Program-made: the position numbers and the translations under genes
From: Desulfocorpusculum sp964414345
GTDB lineage: Bacteria > Desulfobacterota > Desulfocorpusculales > Desulfocorpusculum
Length of the DNA stretch: 49,803 nucleotides
NCBI GenBank assembly: GCA_964414345.1
Contig: CAYPWF010000026.1
Coordinates: 1 to 49,803, forward strand
Direction of reading: 5' to 3'
Part shown: positions 1 to 8,740 of the stretch, piece by piece
Layout: every line of letters begins with the position of its first letter
Position numbering within the stretch: the stretch's first letter is position 1
The notes under the pieces: generated by a model
Seen by the model: the letters and a program-made list of their open reading frames with translations, nothing else
Told to the model about the DNA's origin: nothing
Database searches by the model: none

Positions 1-569
<569 letters not shown>

Positions 570-747
570 ACCTGGTCGAAACGACCCGCTTGAGGTCGTT
601 GCGGAACCACGGAATGCCTCGCGGATTCTAACGGCTATTCGGTTTTCAAAGATCGATGGGCTAAAACCCAGAAACGGGGAAAAGAATCCTTCTCCCTCCC
701 CTGCCGGGGAGGGTTTCTTTCCCGCCCCCGTGTTACTCACGATAGCT
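570..747 (-). other. rRNA leader with boxA-like element and processing stem
   Basis: Transcribed leader between the rRNA promoter and 16S. Read on the minus strand it carries a boxA-like stretch GATCTTTGAAAACCGAATAG (about 635-655), which in many bacteria recruits the Nus antitermination complex. Close to 16S is a short stem AACGACC/GGTCGTT (580-586 with 594-600) of the kind cleaved during 16S maturation. An 8-bp perfect hairpin at 694-713 is listed separately. Assignments are by motif only. Confidence 0.6.
694..720 (+). terminator. GC hairpin with T-rich tail inside the rRNA leader
   Basis: CCCTCCCC (694-701), loop TGCC, GGGGAGGG (706-713), then TTTCTTT on the plus strand. As written it resembles a rho-independent terminator for plus-strand transcription, yet no plus-strand gene lies before it. 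On the minus strand the same stem lies in the rRNA leader with no U-tract after it, so it should not terminate rRNA synthesis. It may block antisense transcription or be a leader RNA fold. Confidence 0.35.
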
Positions 748-775
748 ATTATAAGCCTTCTCTTTTTCCTGTCAA
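748..775 (-). promoter_or_regulatory. rRNA operon promoter
   Basis: On the minus strand there is a perfect -35 TTGACA (770-775), a 16-bp spacer and a perfect -10 TATAAT (748-753), pointing into the 16S leader. The -35 lies only 13 bp past the tyrS stop codon. There is room only for a compact promoter, since any UP element would lie inside the tyrS coding end, which is A/T-rich there (run of A/T at 776-835). Confidence 0.8.
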
Positions 776-788
776 CCCCAAAAAAACC

Positions 789-2096
789 CTAAACCGAATT
801 TTTCTTTCCGCCCACTGTAACCCTATGATATCTTTTTTTGCCTTTTCTAAGCAACAGGCCTTGAGGGCCTATGTTTTCCAGACCGATTCTGTCTTCGGCA
901 GAATAGATCCTTTGCTCCCCCAGGTAAGCCCCACCTTGGGCTATCAACCGCCTGGCCTCCCCCCTGGATGAGCAGAAACCCACCTCCACCAAAAGCTCAC
1001 AAACCGGTATCCCCAAAGCTAGCCTCTCCTCGGAGAGCTCCGTGGTAGGAATCGAAGAGAACTCCACCTCCCCAGGCCTCCTAGGTACACTGCTGCTAGG
1101 CAGCAACTCTAAAGGGATCTCTCTGGAGCCAAAAATCCCGCTAGCCCTGTGTGCCTCCTTGGCCGCTTCCTCCCCATGAGCCAACTTTGTGGCCTCATAA
1201 GCCAAGATGGCTTTTGCCGGGTTGAGCTCACTTCCCTTGAGCTTCTCCACCTCCAGGATCTCATCTGTGGGAAGTAGGGTGAACAGCTTGAGGAAGCGCA
1301 CCAGATCCTCGTCCTCTGTGTTTATCCAGAACTGGTAATATTGGTAGGAGGGAGTCCTTTGCGGATCCAACCAGACAGTGCCCTGCTCTGTTTTCCCCAT
1401 TTTGCGGCCGGAACTTGTCTCCAAAAGGGGAAAGGTGATGCCATAAGCCTTTTTCCCTGCCTCCATCTTTCTGATCAAATCTATGCCGGCCACTATGTTA
1501 CCCCACTGATCGCTTCCCCCCATCTGAATAGTACAGTCGTAGTTGACGAAGAGGTACCAGAAATCATAGGCCTGAAGAAGCATGTAATTGAATTCAATAA
1601 AGGAAAGACCCCGCTCCAGCCCCCTCCGAATGGATTCGGCTGTGAGCATTCTGTTCACACTGAAATGTTTTCCAAAATCCCTCAAGAACTCAATATAGTT
1701 CAGCTTTGTAAGCCACTGGGCATTGTTTAAGAGCAAAGCCTTATCATCTTCAAAACTAAGGAATCTGGCCAGCTGCCTCTTGAGGCCTTCGGCATTGTTC
1801 TCTATCTCTTCCCTGGAGAGCAGCTTTCGCATCTCGGTCTTACCGCTCGGGTCCCCTATCAGTCCGGTTCCTCCCCCCACAAGGGCAATGGGCCTGTGCC
1901 CACATCTTTGCATGTGCACCAAAGCCATGATGGGCACAAGGCTCCCGGCATGGAGGCTTGCCGAGGTGGGATCAAAGCCTATGTAACAAGTGGTAGGCCT
2001 TTCCAAAAGAACCCTCAGAGCATCCTTCTCCTCGGGATCCTCTGCAGTAACCTGATGGATAAAACCCCTTTGCTCAAGCACGTCCAAAACGTTCAT
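789..2096 (-). CDS. tyrS: Tyrosyl-tRNA synthetase
   Basis: Class I aminoacyl-tRNA synthetase that activates tyrosine with ATP and charges tRNA-Tyr in the cytoplasm; 435 aa, the normal size for the family. The HIGH-type motif is the HAGS segment near residues 49-52. The Rossmann fold continues with VGGGTGLIGDPSGK (73-86) and MGGSDQWGN (192-200), which contacts tyrosine and the adenylate. The KMSKS-type loop is KMGKT at 232-236, a common TyrRS variant. The C-terminal 70 residues have the S4 RNA-binding pattern (ARRLIAQGGAYL). It is the last gene of the cell-shape operon, 25 bp after the TPR lipoprotein, and directly abuts the rRNA promoter. Confidence 0.97.
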   Translation of the reverse strand: MNVLDVLEQRGFIHQVTAEDPEEKDALRVLLERPTTCYIGFDPTSASLHAGSLVPIMALVHMQRCGHRPIALVGGGTGLIGDPSGKTEMRKLLSREEIENNAEGLKRQLARFLSFEDDKALLLNNAQWLTKLNYIEFLRDFGKHFSVNRMLTAESIRRGLERGLSFIEFNYMLLQAYDFWYLFVNYDCTIQMGGSDQWGNIVAGIDLIRKMEAGKKAYGITFPLLETSSGRKMGKTEQGTVWLDPQRTPSYQYYQFWINTEDEDLVRFLKLFTLLPTDEILEVEKLKGSELNPAKAILAYEATKLAHGEEAAKEAHRASGIFGSREIPLELLPSSSVPRRPGEVEFSSIPTTELSEERLALGIPVCELLVEVGFCSSRGEARRLIAQGGAYLGEQRIYSAEDRIGLENIGPQGLLLRKGKKRYHRVTVGGKKNSV

Positions 2097-2121
2097 GGGA
2101 ATTCCAGATCCTCACAAATGA

Positions 2122-2970
2122 TCAACGGGGAGGCAAAGAGCCAAGAGCCCTCTCTAGAAGCCTCTGCGTCTCAGAATCCGGGGCGATCCCCAGGGCCCTC
2201 TCAAAGGACTCTCTGGCCTCTGCCACGCGGCCTAAGTGCTGCAAGCAAACGCCCTGGTGATAATAAGCTCCAGCCAAGGAAGCACGATACTCCTTCAACT
2301 CCTCCTGGGTGGCCTTACCGGCTTTGGGTTCCTGCTTCTCCAACTGGGCTCGCAATTGCTGGAAAACCCCCAGAGCCTGGCCGTATTTACCCTGCCTCTG
2401 GTAAAGAAGCCCCAAACGGCCATAGGGGTCCAGATATTGTTTTTTCAGCTCTATGGCTGTCTCATAATACTCTACAGCCTTGGCCTCCTCACCTTTTTCC
2501 TCGTGCGCCCTGGCCAGGTTGTAGTAGGCCATCTCAGGGGTCGCGTAATAAAGGTTCTCAAGAGCTTTTTGAAACATGGCTATGGCATCATCCCAGCGTT
2601 TCTGCCTCAGATAGACCGTACCCAAGTTGTTGTAAGCCTCTGAATAATTTTTCTTTAATCTAATGGCTTCCTGGTAATACTTGACTGCATCCTCCAAGCG
2701 CTGGAAATAGTCTGCGTAAACCAAGGCAATCCGAAACTTAAGCTCAGGGTCGTTTGGATCCAAGGCTTCGGCCTCCATGTAGCTCTGCATGGCTGCCCTG
2801 AAGCGCCCCTCCCGTAGGTGCACATCCCCCATGGTTTTGAGGCTCTCCACCCTGGCGGTGGAAGGGGCCTGGGAGTCTTGTTCCTTGGGCGTACAGCCCC
2901 ACCAGATGAGAAGACAGGCCCCCAAAATGAACCAAACAAGCCCTTTGCCCCTGTGAGAACCACGCTTCAC
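2122..2970 (-). CDS. TPR-repeat lipoprotein
   Basis: Predicted membrane-anchored lipoprotein built of tetratricopeptide repeats. The frame stays open up to 3039, but the GTG at 2970 is the better start. It has AAGGAAGGT in front and gives a compact lipoprotein signal: MKRGSHRGKG, a hydrophobic run, then lipobox IWWGC. An ATG at 3039 has no Shine-Dalgarno sequence and would bury the signal peptide. From about residue 50 there are roughly five TPR units, such as AYNNLGTVYLRQKRWDDAIA and AYYNLARAHEEKGEEAKAVE. Its place between rodA and tyrS in the cell-shape operon suggests an envelope scaffold role, like other TPR lipoproteins, but the partner is not known. It is about 282 aa. Confidence 0.85.
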   Translation of the reverse strand: MKRGSHRGKGLVWFILGACLLIWWGCTPKEQDSQAPSTARVESLKTMGDVHLREGRFRAAMQSYMEAEALDPNDPELKFRIALVYADYFQRLEDAVKYYQEAIRLKKNYSEAYNNLGTVYLRQKRWDDAIAMFQKALENLYYATPEMAYYNLARAHEEKGEEAKAVEYYETAIELKKQYLDPYGRLGLLYQRQGKYGQALGVFQQLRAQLEKQEPKAGKATQEELKEYRASLAGAYYHQGVCLQHLGRVAEARESFERALGIAPDSETQRLLERALGSLPPR

Positions 2971-3081
2971 TTTACACCTTCCTTTTTTCTCAAGCCTGAC
3001 ACGGCTTCTTAACATGGCCGCCTGGACCCTGTCAATCATGGAGGATTACCTGCATTGTGAAACGCGTTTGGATCATGCAAG

Positions 3082-4203
3082 CTAAAAAAGAAATCTCCTG
3101 GTGTGAACGTTCAAAAGGAGCCCTAAAGCCATCATTGAGGTCACAAGGGAAGAGCCCCCATAGCTTATGAAGGGAAGAGCTACTCCCACCACAGGCACCA
3201 AGCCCAGGGTCATGGCTACGTTTATGGAGACCGGCCAGAAAAAGAAGGCCACCACCCCCAGGGCTATGAGTCGTGCTATAGGGTCTGTTGCCCGGGATGC
3301 CACGCTAAGACCATAGAAGAGCAAGAGCAAAAAAGCCCCCAACAGCAGGATGCAACCCACGAATCCCCATTCCTCTGCCCAAACCGAAAAGGCGAAGTCC
3401 GTATGATGTTCAGGCAGAAAGTGCAACTGACTCTGAGTCCCTTGAAGGTACCCCTTGCCGAACAAGCCTCCTGAACCCACAGCTATCTTGGATTGGGTCA
3501 CATGGTAGCCTGCCCCAAGGGGATCCTGCTGGGGGTCCAGGAAAGTCATGATCCGCTTCTTTTGGTAATCAGCCAAGACCCTCCAAGCCACAGGAAGGCA
3601 AAGAAGCCCCACTCCCAATACCTTCAGCAATGAACGAATCCTAAGCCCCGCTGCTATCATGATGCTCAAGGATATCAGCATCACCAGAATCGTTGTGCCC
3701 AGATCCGGCTCCAAGACCACAAGCAGGGCCACAAGCCCCACCGCTGCCAAGGGTTTAATTACATCCCTTAGGGTATAGTAGCCCTGGGCAGTCTCATTGG
3801 ATTGGAAATGACGGGCTATTGCCAAAAGAAGAGCCCATTTGGCCAGTTCCGAAGGCTGCAGGGTTATGGGCCCTAAGGTTAGCCATCTCTGGGATCCTGA
3901 GGTGACCTTTCCTATCACCAAGACGGCCACAAGCAGTACCAAACAAATTCCATAAATTATCCATGCATAATCCAGCCACCTCCTGTAATCAATCAGAGCC
4001 ACCACGGCCCCAACCAGGAGGCCCAGCCCCAAAAAAAGCCCCTGCTTCAAGTAGATGGGCAGCCTGGACCAAGTCTCCTCCCCGCCCGCTGCGCTGTAAA
4101 GACTCGCAACTCCCACTGTTCCCAAGAAGGCCACAAGAACCAATAGGGGCCATGCGTCTTTCAGAAATCGGTTGGGCCTTAGAACTTCCCCCCCCATTTT
4201 CAA
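3082..4203 (-). CDS. rodA: Rod-shape peptidoglycan glycosyltransferase RodA
   Basis: SEDS-family integral membrane glycosyltransferase that polymerises lipid II for lateral wall growth; 373 aa with about ten membrane segments. Family landmarks are VALIDYRRWLDYAWIIY, LGPITLQPSELAKWALLLAI, LEPDLGTTILVML and the C-terminal VGVALPFISYGGSSLVTSM. Its start overlaps the stop of the upstream PBP2 gene by 4 bp (ATGA), implying translational coupling, which fits the known RodA-PBP2 complex. RodA rather than FtsW is supported by the pairing with mrdA and mreBCD. Confidence 0.95.
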   Translation of the reverse strand: MKMGGEVLRPNRFLKDAWPLLVLVAFLGTVGVASLYSAAGGEETWSRLPIYLKQGLFLGLGLLVGAVVALIDYRRWLDYAWIIYGICLVLLVAVLVIGKVTSGSQRWLTLGPITLQPSELAKWALLLAIARHFQSNETAQGYYTLRDVIKPLAAVGLVALLVVLEPDLGTTILVMLISLSIMIAAGLRIRSLLKVLGVGLLCLPVAWRVLADYQKKRIMTFLDPQQDPLGAGYHVTQSKIAVGSGGLFGKGYLQGTQSQLHFLPEHHTDFAFSVWAEEWGFVGCILLLGAFLLLLFYGLSVASRATDPIARLIALGVVAFFFWPVSINVAMTLGLVPVVGVALPFISYGGSSLVTSMMALGLLLNVHTRRFLF

Positions 4204-6038
4204 GACCTCTGCATCTGCAAGAAAGCCTGGATCACCTTCTGGGCTATGGGTGCTGCCTCCATTCCTCCCAAACCACCATGTTCAACTATCACTGCCACCG
4301 CTATCCTTGGTTCCTCCACTGGAGCGAAGCACACGAACCAGGCATGATCCCTGTATTTATAGGGCACAGCAACTTTGCGTTCCCTTATCCTCTCGCTTAT
4401 TCGGATCACCTGGGCTGTACCGGTCTTGCCAGCCACATCCACCCCTTGGATTCTAGCCCGTTGCCCTGTCCCCCTTGGGTCCTGTACAACCCCCCTGAGG
4501 GCCTCTCTTAGGAGTCGCAACGTGGAAGAACTGGCCGGCACACGCCCCTGAGATCGAGGCTCAAAGGAGTACAAAACCCGCCCGTCGGGCCCCGTCACTC
4601 GCTCCACGATCTGGGGGATAATCACCTCCCCACCGTTGGCTACAGCACTTATCATTACGAACTGTTGGATAGGAGTCACCAGGTCATATCCCTGGCCTAT
4701 GGCGGCCACAACGGTCTCCCCGGCATGCCAAGGGGCCCCGAACCTCTTCCTCTTCCAGGCGCTGGTGGGAATCAGCCCGGATTTCTCCTGATCTCGATCA
4801 AACCCGGTGGGAGCCCCGAGGCCAAAACCTTTCGCGTATTTGGCCAGCCTGTCGACTCCCAAGAGATGCCCCAGGTGATAGAAGTACACATCACAGGACT
4901 GGATAACAGCCTCCCTGAACCGGATCCATCCGTGACCCTCCTTCTTCATGCACCGGTAGTCCCTGTTGCCCACCGTGTAGTGGCCCGGACAGTATATGGG
5001 AGTGTCCTTGGTTATTACACCCTCTTCCAGAGCGGCCACTGCCGTCACGATCTTGTAGGTTGAACCTGGAGGGTATTGGGCCATCAAGGCTCGATTGGTC
5101 AAAGGATGATCCTTGGATTGTGTTAGGGCTTTCCAAGTCTCTGGGGAGACGCCCCCGGAGAACAGGTTGGGATCGAAGGATGGATGGGAGACCATGGCCA
5201 AGATAGCCCCTGTCCTTGGATCCCCAGCCACCACCGCCCCAGTTCTGTCCCCCAAGGCCTCCTCTGCCACCTCCTGAAGGCGCATGTCCAAAGTCAACGC
5301 TACATCCGCTCCTGGCTCGAAGGGGACCTCTTGCAGGACACTCAGTTGACGGCCCTTGGCATCCACCTCCACCTGGACCCCACCGTCCCTGCCTCTGAGG
5401 TAAGCCTCAAGTGCCCGCTCCACGCCGGAGCGTCCCACCCGGTCCCCCACCCGGTATCCCTTTCCCCTCCAGGCCTTGAGCAATTCCTCCGGTATCTCCC
5501 CGACATAACCCAGGACATGGGCTGCCTTCGAGCCCTCCGGATAGTAGCGCCTGGGCTCCACCTCCACCCAGACCCCCGGCAGATCCAGTCTGTTGGTCTC
5601 CACCCACGCCACCTCTTCCCATTTAAGGCCTTCCCTGAGAACCATAGGACGAAAGGGCGCCATCTTGCGGGCCTGGTTGACAAGGGCTGCAGCGGCCTGC
5701 TCCTCCAGCTGAATCCCCATTGCCAGTCTCTTCATGATAGATGCTGGGTCCTCCACCTCTGCTGGGACAACCATCAGGTTGAAGGAAGCTCTGTTGTCCG
5801 CAAGGACCTGCCCCCTCCTGTCCAGCACTATGCCCCTCGGGAAAGGAACCCTCCTGAGCCTGATTCGGTTCTTCTCCGAGAGCCTCTCGAAGGTCTCCCC
5901 CTCCAGGATCTGGAGCTGCCAGAGACGGAAAAAGAGAACCAGGAAAACCGCTGTGATCAAGATTGCGGCCCACTGTATATGTTTCTTGGACGGAGGGCCT
6001 TTTTCTTGCTGTTCTTCCTCCCATCTCAAGCTCTTCAT
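4200..6038 (-). CDS. mrdA: Penicillin-binding protein 2 (peptidoglycan transpeptidase)
   Basis: Class B PBP, 612 aa, that cross-links peptidoglycan in the elongasome and works with RodA. There is a short cytoplasmic tail, a single membrane anchor at residues 21-41 (IQWAAILITAVFLVLFF), and the non-catalytic dimerisation domain with RGIVLDRRGQVLADN (69-83). The transpeptidase domain has the catalytic serine in STYK (326-329), the second motif SCD (381-383, common in PBP2 in place of SxN) and KTGT (538-541). It starts 24 bp after the mreD stop. Nothing appears missing. Confidence 0.96.
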   Translation of the reverse strand: MKSLRWEEEQQEKGPPSKKHIQWAAILITAVFLVLFFRLWQLQILEGETFERLSEKNRIRLRRVPFPRGIVLDRRGQVLADNRASFNLMVVPAEVEDPASIMKRLAMGIQLEEQAAAALVNQARKMAPFRPMVLREGLKWEEVAWVETNRLDLPGVWVEVEPRRYYPEGSKAAHVLGYVGEIPEELLKAWRGKGYRVGDRVGRSGVERALEAYLRGRDGGVQVEVDAKGRQLSVLQEVPFEPGADVALTLDMRLQEVAEEALGDRTGAVVAGDPRTGAILAMVSHPSFDPNLFSGGVSPETWKALTQSKDHPLTNRALMAQYPPGSTYKIVTAVAALEEGVITKDTPIYCPGHYTVGNRDYRCMKKEGHGWIRFREAVIQSCDVYFYHLGHLLGVDRLAKYAKGFGLGAPTGFDRDQEKSGLIPTSAWKRKRFGAPWHAGETVVAAIGQGYDLVTPIQQFVMISAVANGGEVIIPQIVERVTGPDGRVLYSFEPRSQGRVPASSSTLRLLREALRGVVQDPRGTGQRARIQGVDVAGKTGTAQVIRISERIRERKVAVPYKYRDHAWFVCFAPVEEPRIAVAVIVEHGGLGGMEAAPIAQKVIQAFLQMQRS

Positions 6039-6062
6039 AAGCTTCCACCCGCTCCAACCAGC

Positions 6063-6578
6063 TCACGTCCTTACATGGCGGTTTCTTCCAAAGCCCCTTT
6101 TCACCAACCGCTCCGTTAGGCCGCACAACCAAACAAGAGCAGGACCCAAAACCCACAGCACCCCAGCCTGGACCAAAAGTTGCGTAGGCCGGAGATCCTC
6201 TAACCAAAGGCTACCCTCCACCACAGCCCCCATCCCCATAAAGAGCACCCCATGGAAAAAACCAAAGGGCCCGGCCATGGAACCCAATGCCCATGGCCCT
6301 TTAAGAAGCAGGCCCCGGCGCATCCAGTGTCCTATGAGACAAAGCAAGATCATCACCAAGGGCCCGATACCTTTGGTACCTCCCCCGAACAGATCCGAGG
6401 CATATCCCAGCAGGAACGCCAGGATCAAACCCCTTGTTGGCTCCAAGCGAAAAGCAGCGAACAATACCACAGGCAGCACCAAAGGCGCCCTGAGGGAAGA
6501 GACTCCCAGGAATCGAAAAGCAGTTGTCTGCAGGGCCAACAAGACCAAACCCAAAAGGAAAGGGCCCAGTAAGTTCAT
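6063..6578 (-). CDS. mreD: Rod-shape-determining protein MreD
   Basis: Small polytopic membrane protein of the elongasome; 171 aa with about five hydrophobic segments. Sequence conservation in MreD is low. The call rests on the hydrophobic pattern, on ARGL-type residues around PTRGLILAFLLGYASDLFGG, which match the family core, and on position between mreC and mrdA. The start overlaps the mreC stop by 4 bp. Confidence 0.88.
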   Translation of the reverse strand: MNLLGPFLLGLVLLALQTTAFRFLGVSSLRAPLVLPVVLFAAFRLEPTRGLILAFLLGYASDLFGGGTKGIGPLVMILLCLIGHWMRRGLLLKGPWALGSMAGPFGFFHGVLFMGMGAVVEGSLWLEDLRPTQLLVQAGVLWVLGPALVWLCGLTERLVKRGFGRNRHVRT

Positions 6579-7456
6579 CGAGAGCCTTTCCTGGATTGCC
6601 CGCCAGAAGGCTTTTCACTTGCCTGCTGGGGTGCTTCTGATGGTTCCCCTTTTAGAATCACCAGTACCTCTTCCAAACGCTGAAAATCCACCTTGGGTGA
6701 CACCTCTACCCGCTGGAAAAGACCGTATCCCTCCTTCCAGACCTCTGCCACCTTGCCTACCAACAGCCCCTTGGGATAAATCCCGCCCAGCCCTGAGGTT
6801 ATGACCATCTCCCCTTTCTGCACGGTTTCGCTTCTGGGCACATATTTGAGCACACAAAGATCATGTCGGCCCACCCCTTCCAAAACAGCCTTTGTCCGAC
6901 TCTCCTGCAAGAGAACGTCCACAGCGCTATTTCTGTCTATTATCAAAAGGACCTTGGCAGTGCGGTCAGCAGACTCCACAACATGCCCAACAAGCCCTTC
7001 CCTTGCAACCACTGGCATTGCCCGCTCCACCCCGTCGCGAGTGCCCTTGTCTATCAACAAAGTGTGAAACCAGCCGCTGGAATCCTCCCCTATGACCCTG
7101 GAGACCACAGTAGGCATTCTCATGGAACTTTGAAAGTTCAGAAGAGTCTCCAGTCTTTCATTGGAAGCCCTTATCTCTCGGCACTCGGCCATCTCTTGCT
7201 CCAGCTCTTGAATCCTGGCAGCCAAACGCCTGTTCTCTTTTTGAGCATTAACTAGGGTTAGGTAATCCTCCCAGGTAGAGCGGGCTCCAGATAATAGATA
7301 CGCCAGTCCCGACTGAACAGGACGAACCAGCGCGTATATGGATCTCTCCAAGAGGCTGAGACTTCCCGGGTCACGCCGATGCGAGGAGATGATGGCCAGG
7401 GCCGTCACCATCAGGGCCAAGGTAACCCATAGGGTAGGGTGTTTTCTCCACCACAT
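6575..7456 (-). CDS. mreC: Rod-shape-determining protein MreC
   Basis: Periplasmic bitopic protein that links MreB and MreD to PBP2; 293 aa. One N-terminal membrane segment (residues 9-25) is followed by a coiled coil (about 65-105, LVNAQKENRRLAARIQELEQ). The double beta-barrel domain has VVSRVIGEDSSGWFHTLLID and GLVGHVVESADRTAKVLLI, typical MreC patterns. A short charged tail ends the protein. It lies 34 bp downstream of mreB. Confidence 0.94.
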   Translation of the reverse strand: MWWRKHPTLWVTLALMVTALAIISSHRRDPGSLSLLERSIYALVRPVQSGLAYLLSGARSTWEDYLTLVNAQKENRRLAARIQELEQEMAECREIRASNERLETLLNFQSSMRMPTVVSRVIGEDSSGWFHTLLIDKGTRDGVERAMPVVAREGLVGHVVESADRTAKVLLIIDRNSAVDVLLQESRTKAVLEGVGRHDLCVLKYVPRSETVQKGEMVITSGLGGIYPKGLLVGKVAEVWKEGYGLFQRVEVSPKVDFQRLEEVLVILKGEPSEAPQQASEKPSGGQSRKGSR

Positions 7457-7490
7457 CTGGTCGCCTGCCGGCTACGGCGGACTGAGACGC

Positions 7491-8524
7491 TCATTCACGC
7501 GATAGAACTTCGCGGTAAAGACGCAGATCATCCAGCGCCTTGCCAGAGCCCAAAACCACTGTGGTGAGGGGATTGTCCGCTACGGTCACCGGCAGTTCGG
7601 TTTCCTCCCTTAACAATACATCAAGGTTTTTCAGTTGAGCTCCTCCGCCTGTGAGCACTATGCCTCGGTCCACAATATCTGCAGCCAGCTCAGGAGGGGT
7701 CTGCTCCAATACCACCTTCACTGTTTCCACAATCGCATTGAGGGGTTCTGCTATGGCCATTCGGATTTCCTCCGATCCTATGGTAAGGGTCTTGGGAATT
7801 CCAGCCACCAGATCCCTTCCTTTCACCTCGATGGTGGTCTCCTGCTCCAAGGGGTACGCAGAAGCAATGGTCATCTTGATAGCCTCAGAGGTACTTTCCC
7901 CTATTAAAAGGTTATACTTGCGCTTGATATACTGAATAATAGCCTGATCCATTTTATCCCCTGCCACCCTCACAGACCTGGCGAACACGATCCCGGACAG
8001 AGAGATAACCGCCACCTCTGTCGTCCCCCCCCCATGTCCACAATCATGTTACAGGTGGGCTCTGTGATGGGCAGCCCCGCCCCTATGGCTGCGGCAATAG
8101 GCTCCTCGATCACGTAAACTTCCCGGGCCCCCGCCGATTGGGCCGACTCCCTTACCGCTCTTTTTTCCACCTGGGTGCAACCTGAAGGCACGCATATGAT
8201 TATTCGAGGCCTCACCAAGCTGCTTCTGTTGTGCACCTTGGTTATGAAATGCCGAAGCATTATTTCCGTGACCTCGAAGTCGGCAATGACCCCGTCCTTC
8301 ATGGGTCTTATTGCCTCTATCTCCTCCGGCGTTCTGCCGAGCATTTTCTTGGCTTCCTCGCCTACCGCCACTACGCGACGCACACCCCTGGTATCTCTTC
8401 GCACTGCCACCACAGATGGCTCAATAAGCACTATGCCCTTGCCCTTGACGTAGACCTTGGTGTTCGCAGTTCCCAGGTCGATGGCCATGTCGTTCGAAAA
8501 CAGGCCGAAGATGAAGTCCAACAT
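7491..8524 (-). CDS. mreB: Rod-shape actin MreB, frame broken in a poly-G run
   Basis: Actin-like ATPase that forms membrane-bound filaments directing lateral wall synthesis. The N-terminal part (8524 down to about 8023) has the phosphate-1 motif MAIDLGTANTKVY and reads to NMIVDMGGG. The C-terminal part (from about 8023 to 7491) resumes at EVAVISLSGIVF and runs to the normal end. Between them the minus strand reads AT, then nine Gs, then ACGACAGAGG (Cs at 8025-8033). Ten Gs would restore GGGTTEVAVISL, and the joined protein would be 344 aa, the normal MreB size. MreB heads this intact operon, so a base-calling or assembly error in the homopolymer is the most likely cause. A true mutation or slippage-dependent expression cannot be excluded. 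Confidence 0.92.
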
Positions 8525-8669
8525 TCCTTTTTTCCTTTGAAAACAGATTAACGGGGTTGGATCGCCTCTCTACGACCCTCCCTTTTGCAGGAACCGGCAC
8601 AGAATAACAGAGTTCTGGAATCCATTCAAGAATCCTGGTTGGGGGCCCCCCCGTAAATAGGCTTGAGGC

Positions 8670-8698
8670 TTGCCAGGAAACAAGGCCTGTGGTATTAC
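8670..8698 (+). promoter_or_regulatory. Possible sigma-70 promoter for the acyl-CoA ligase
   Basis: TTGCCA (8670-8675), a 17-bp spacer and TATTAC (8693-8698), about 40 bp before the GTG start at 8741. Five of six and four of six consensus bases. It sits in the 216-bp divergent gap between mreB and the ligase. Confidence 0.4.
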
Positions 8699-8740
8699 CA
8701 GGCCGCATGGAAACATCCCGTCTTGGAGGAGGTGTGAGGA

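Noticed and set aside
694..720. Terminator that would stop rRNA transcription
   Set aside because: The T-rich side lies on the plus strand only; on the rRNA strand no U-tract follows the stem.
5184..6804. Long plus-strand frames of 311 and 356 codons
   Set aside because: They are antisense shadows of mrdA, mreD and mreC, whose motifs are unambiguous.
8021..8035. Programmed ribosomal frameshift in mreB
   Set aside because: A G-run can slip, but no stimulatory structure or internal ribosome site was identified and MreB is not known to use frameshifting; sequencing error is simpler.
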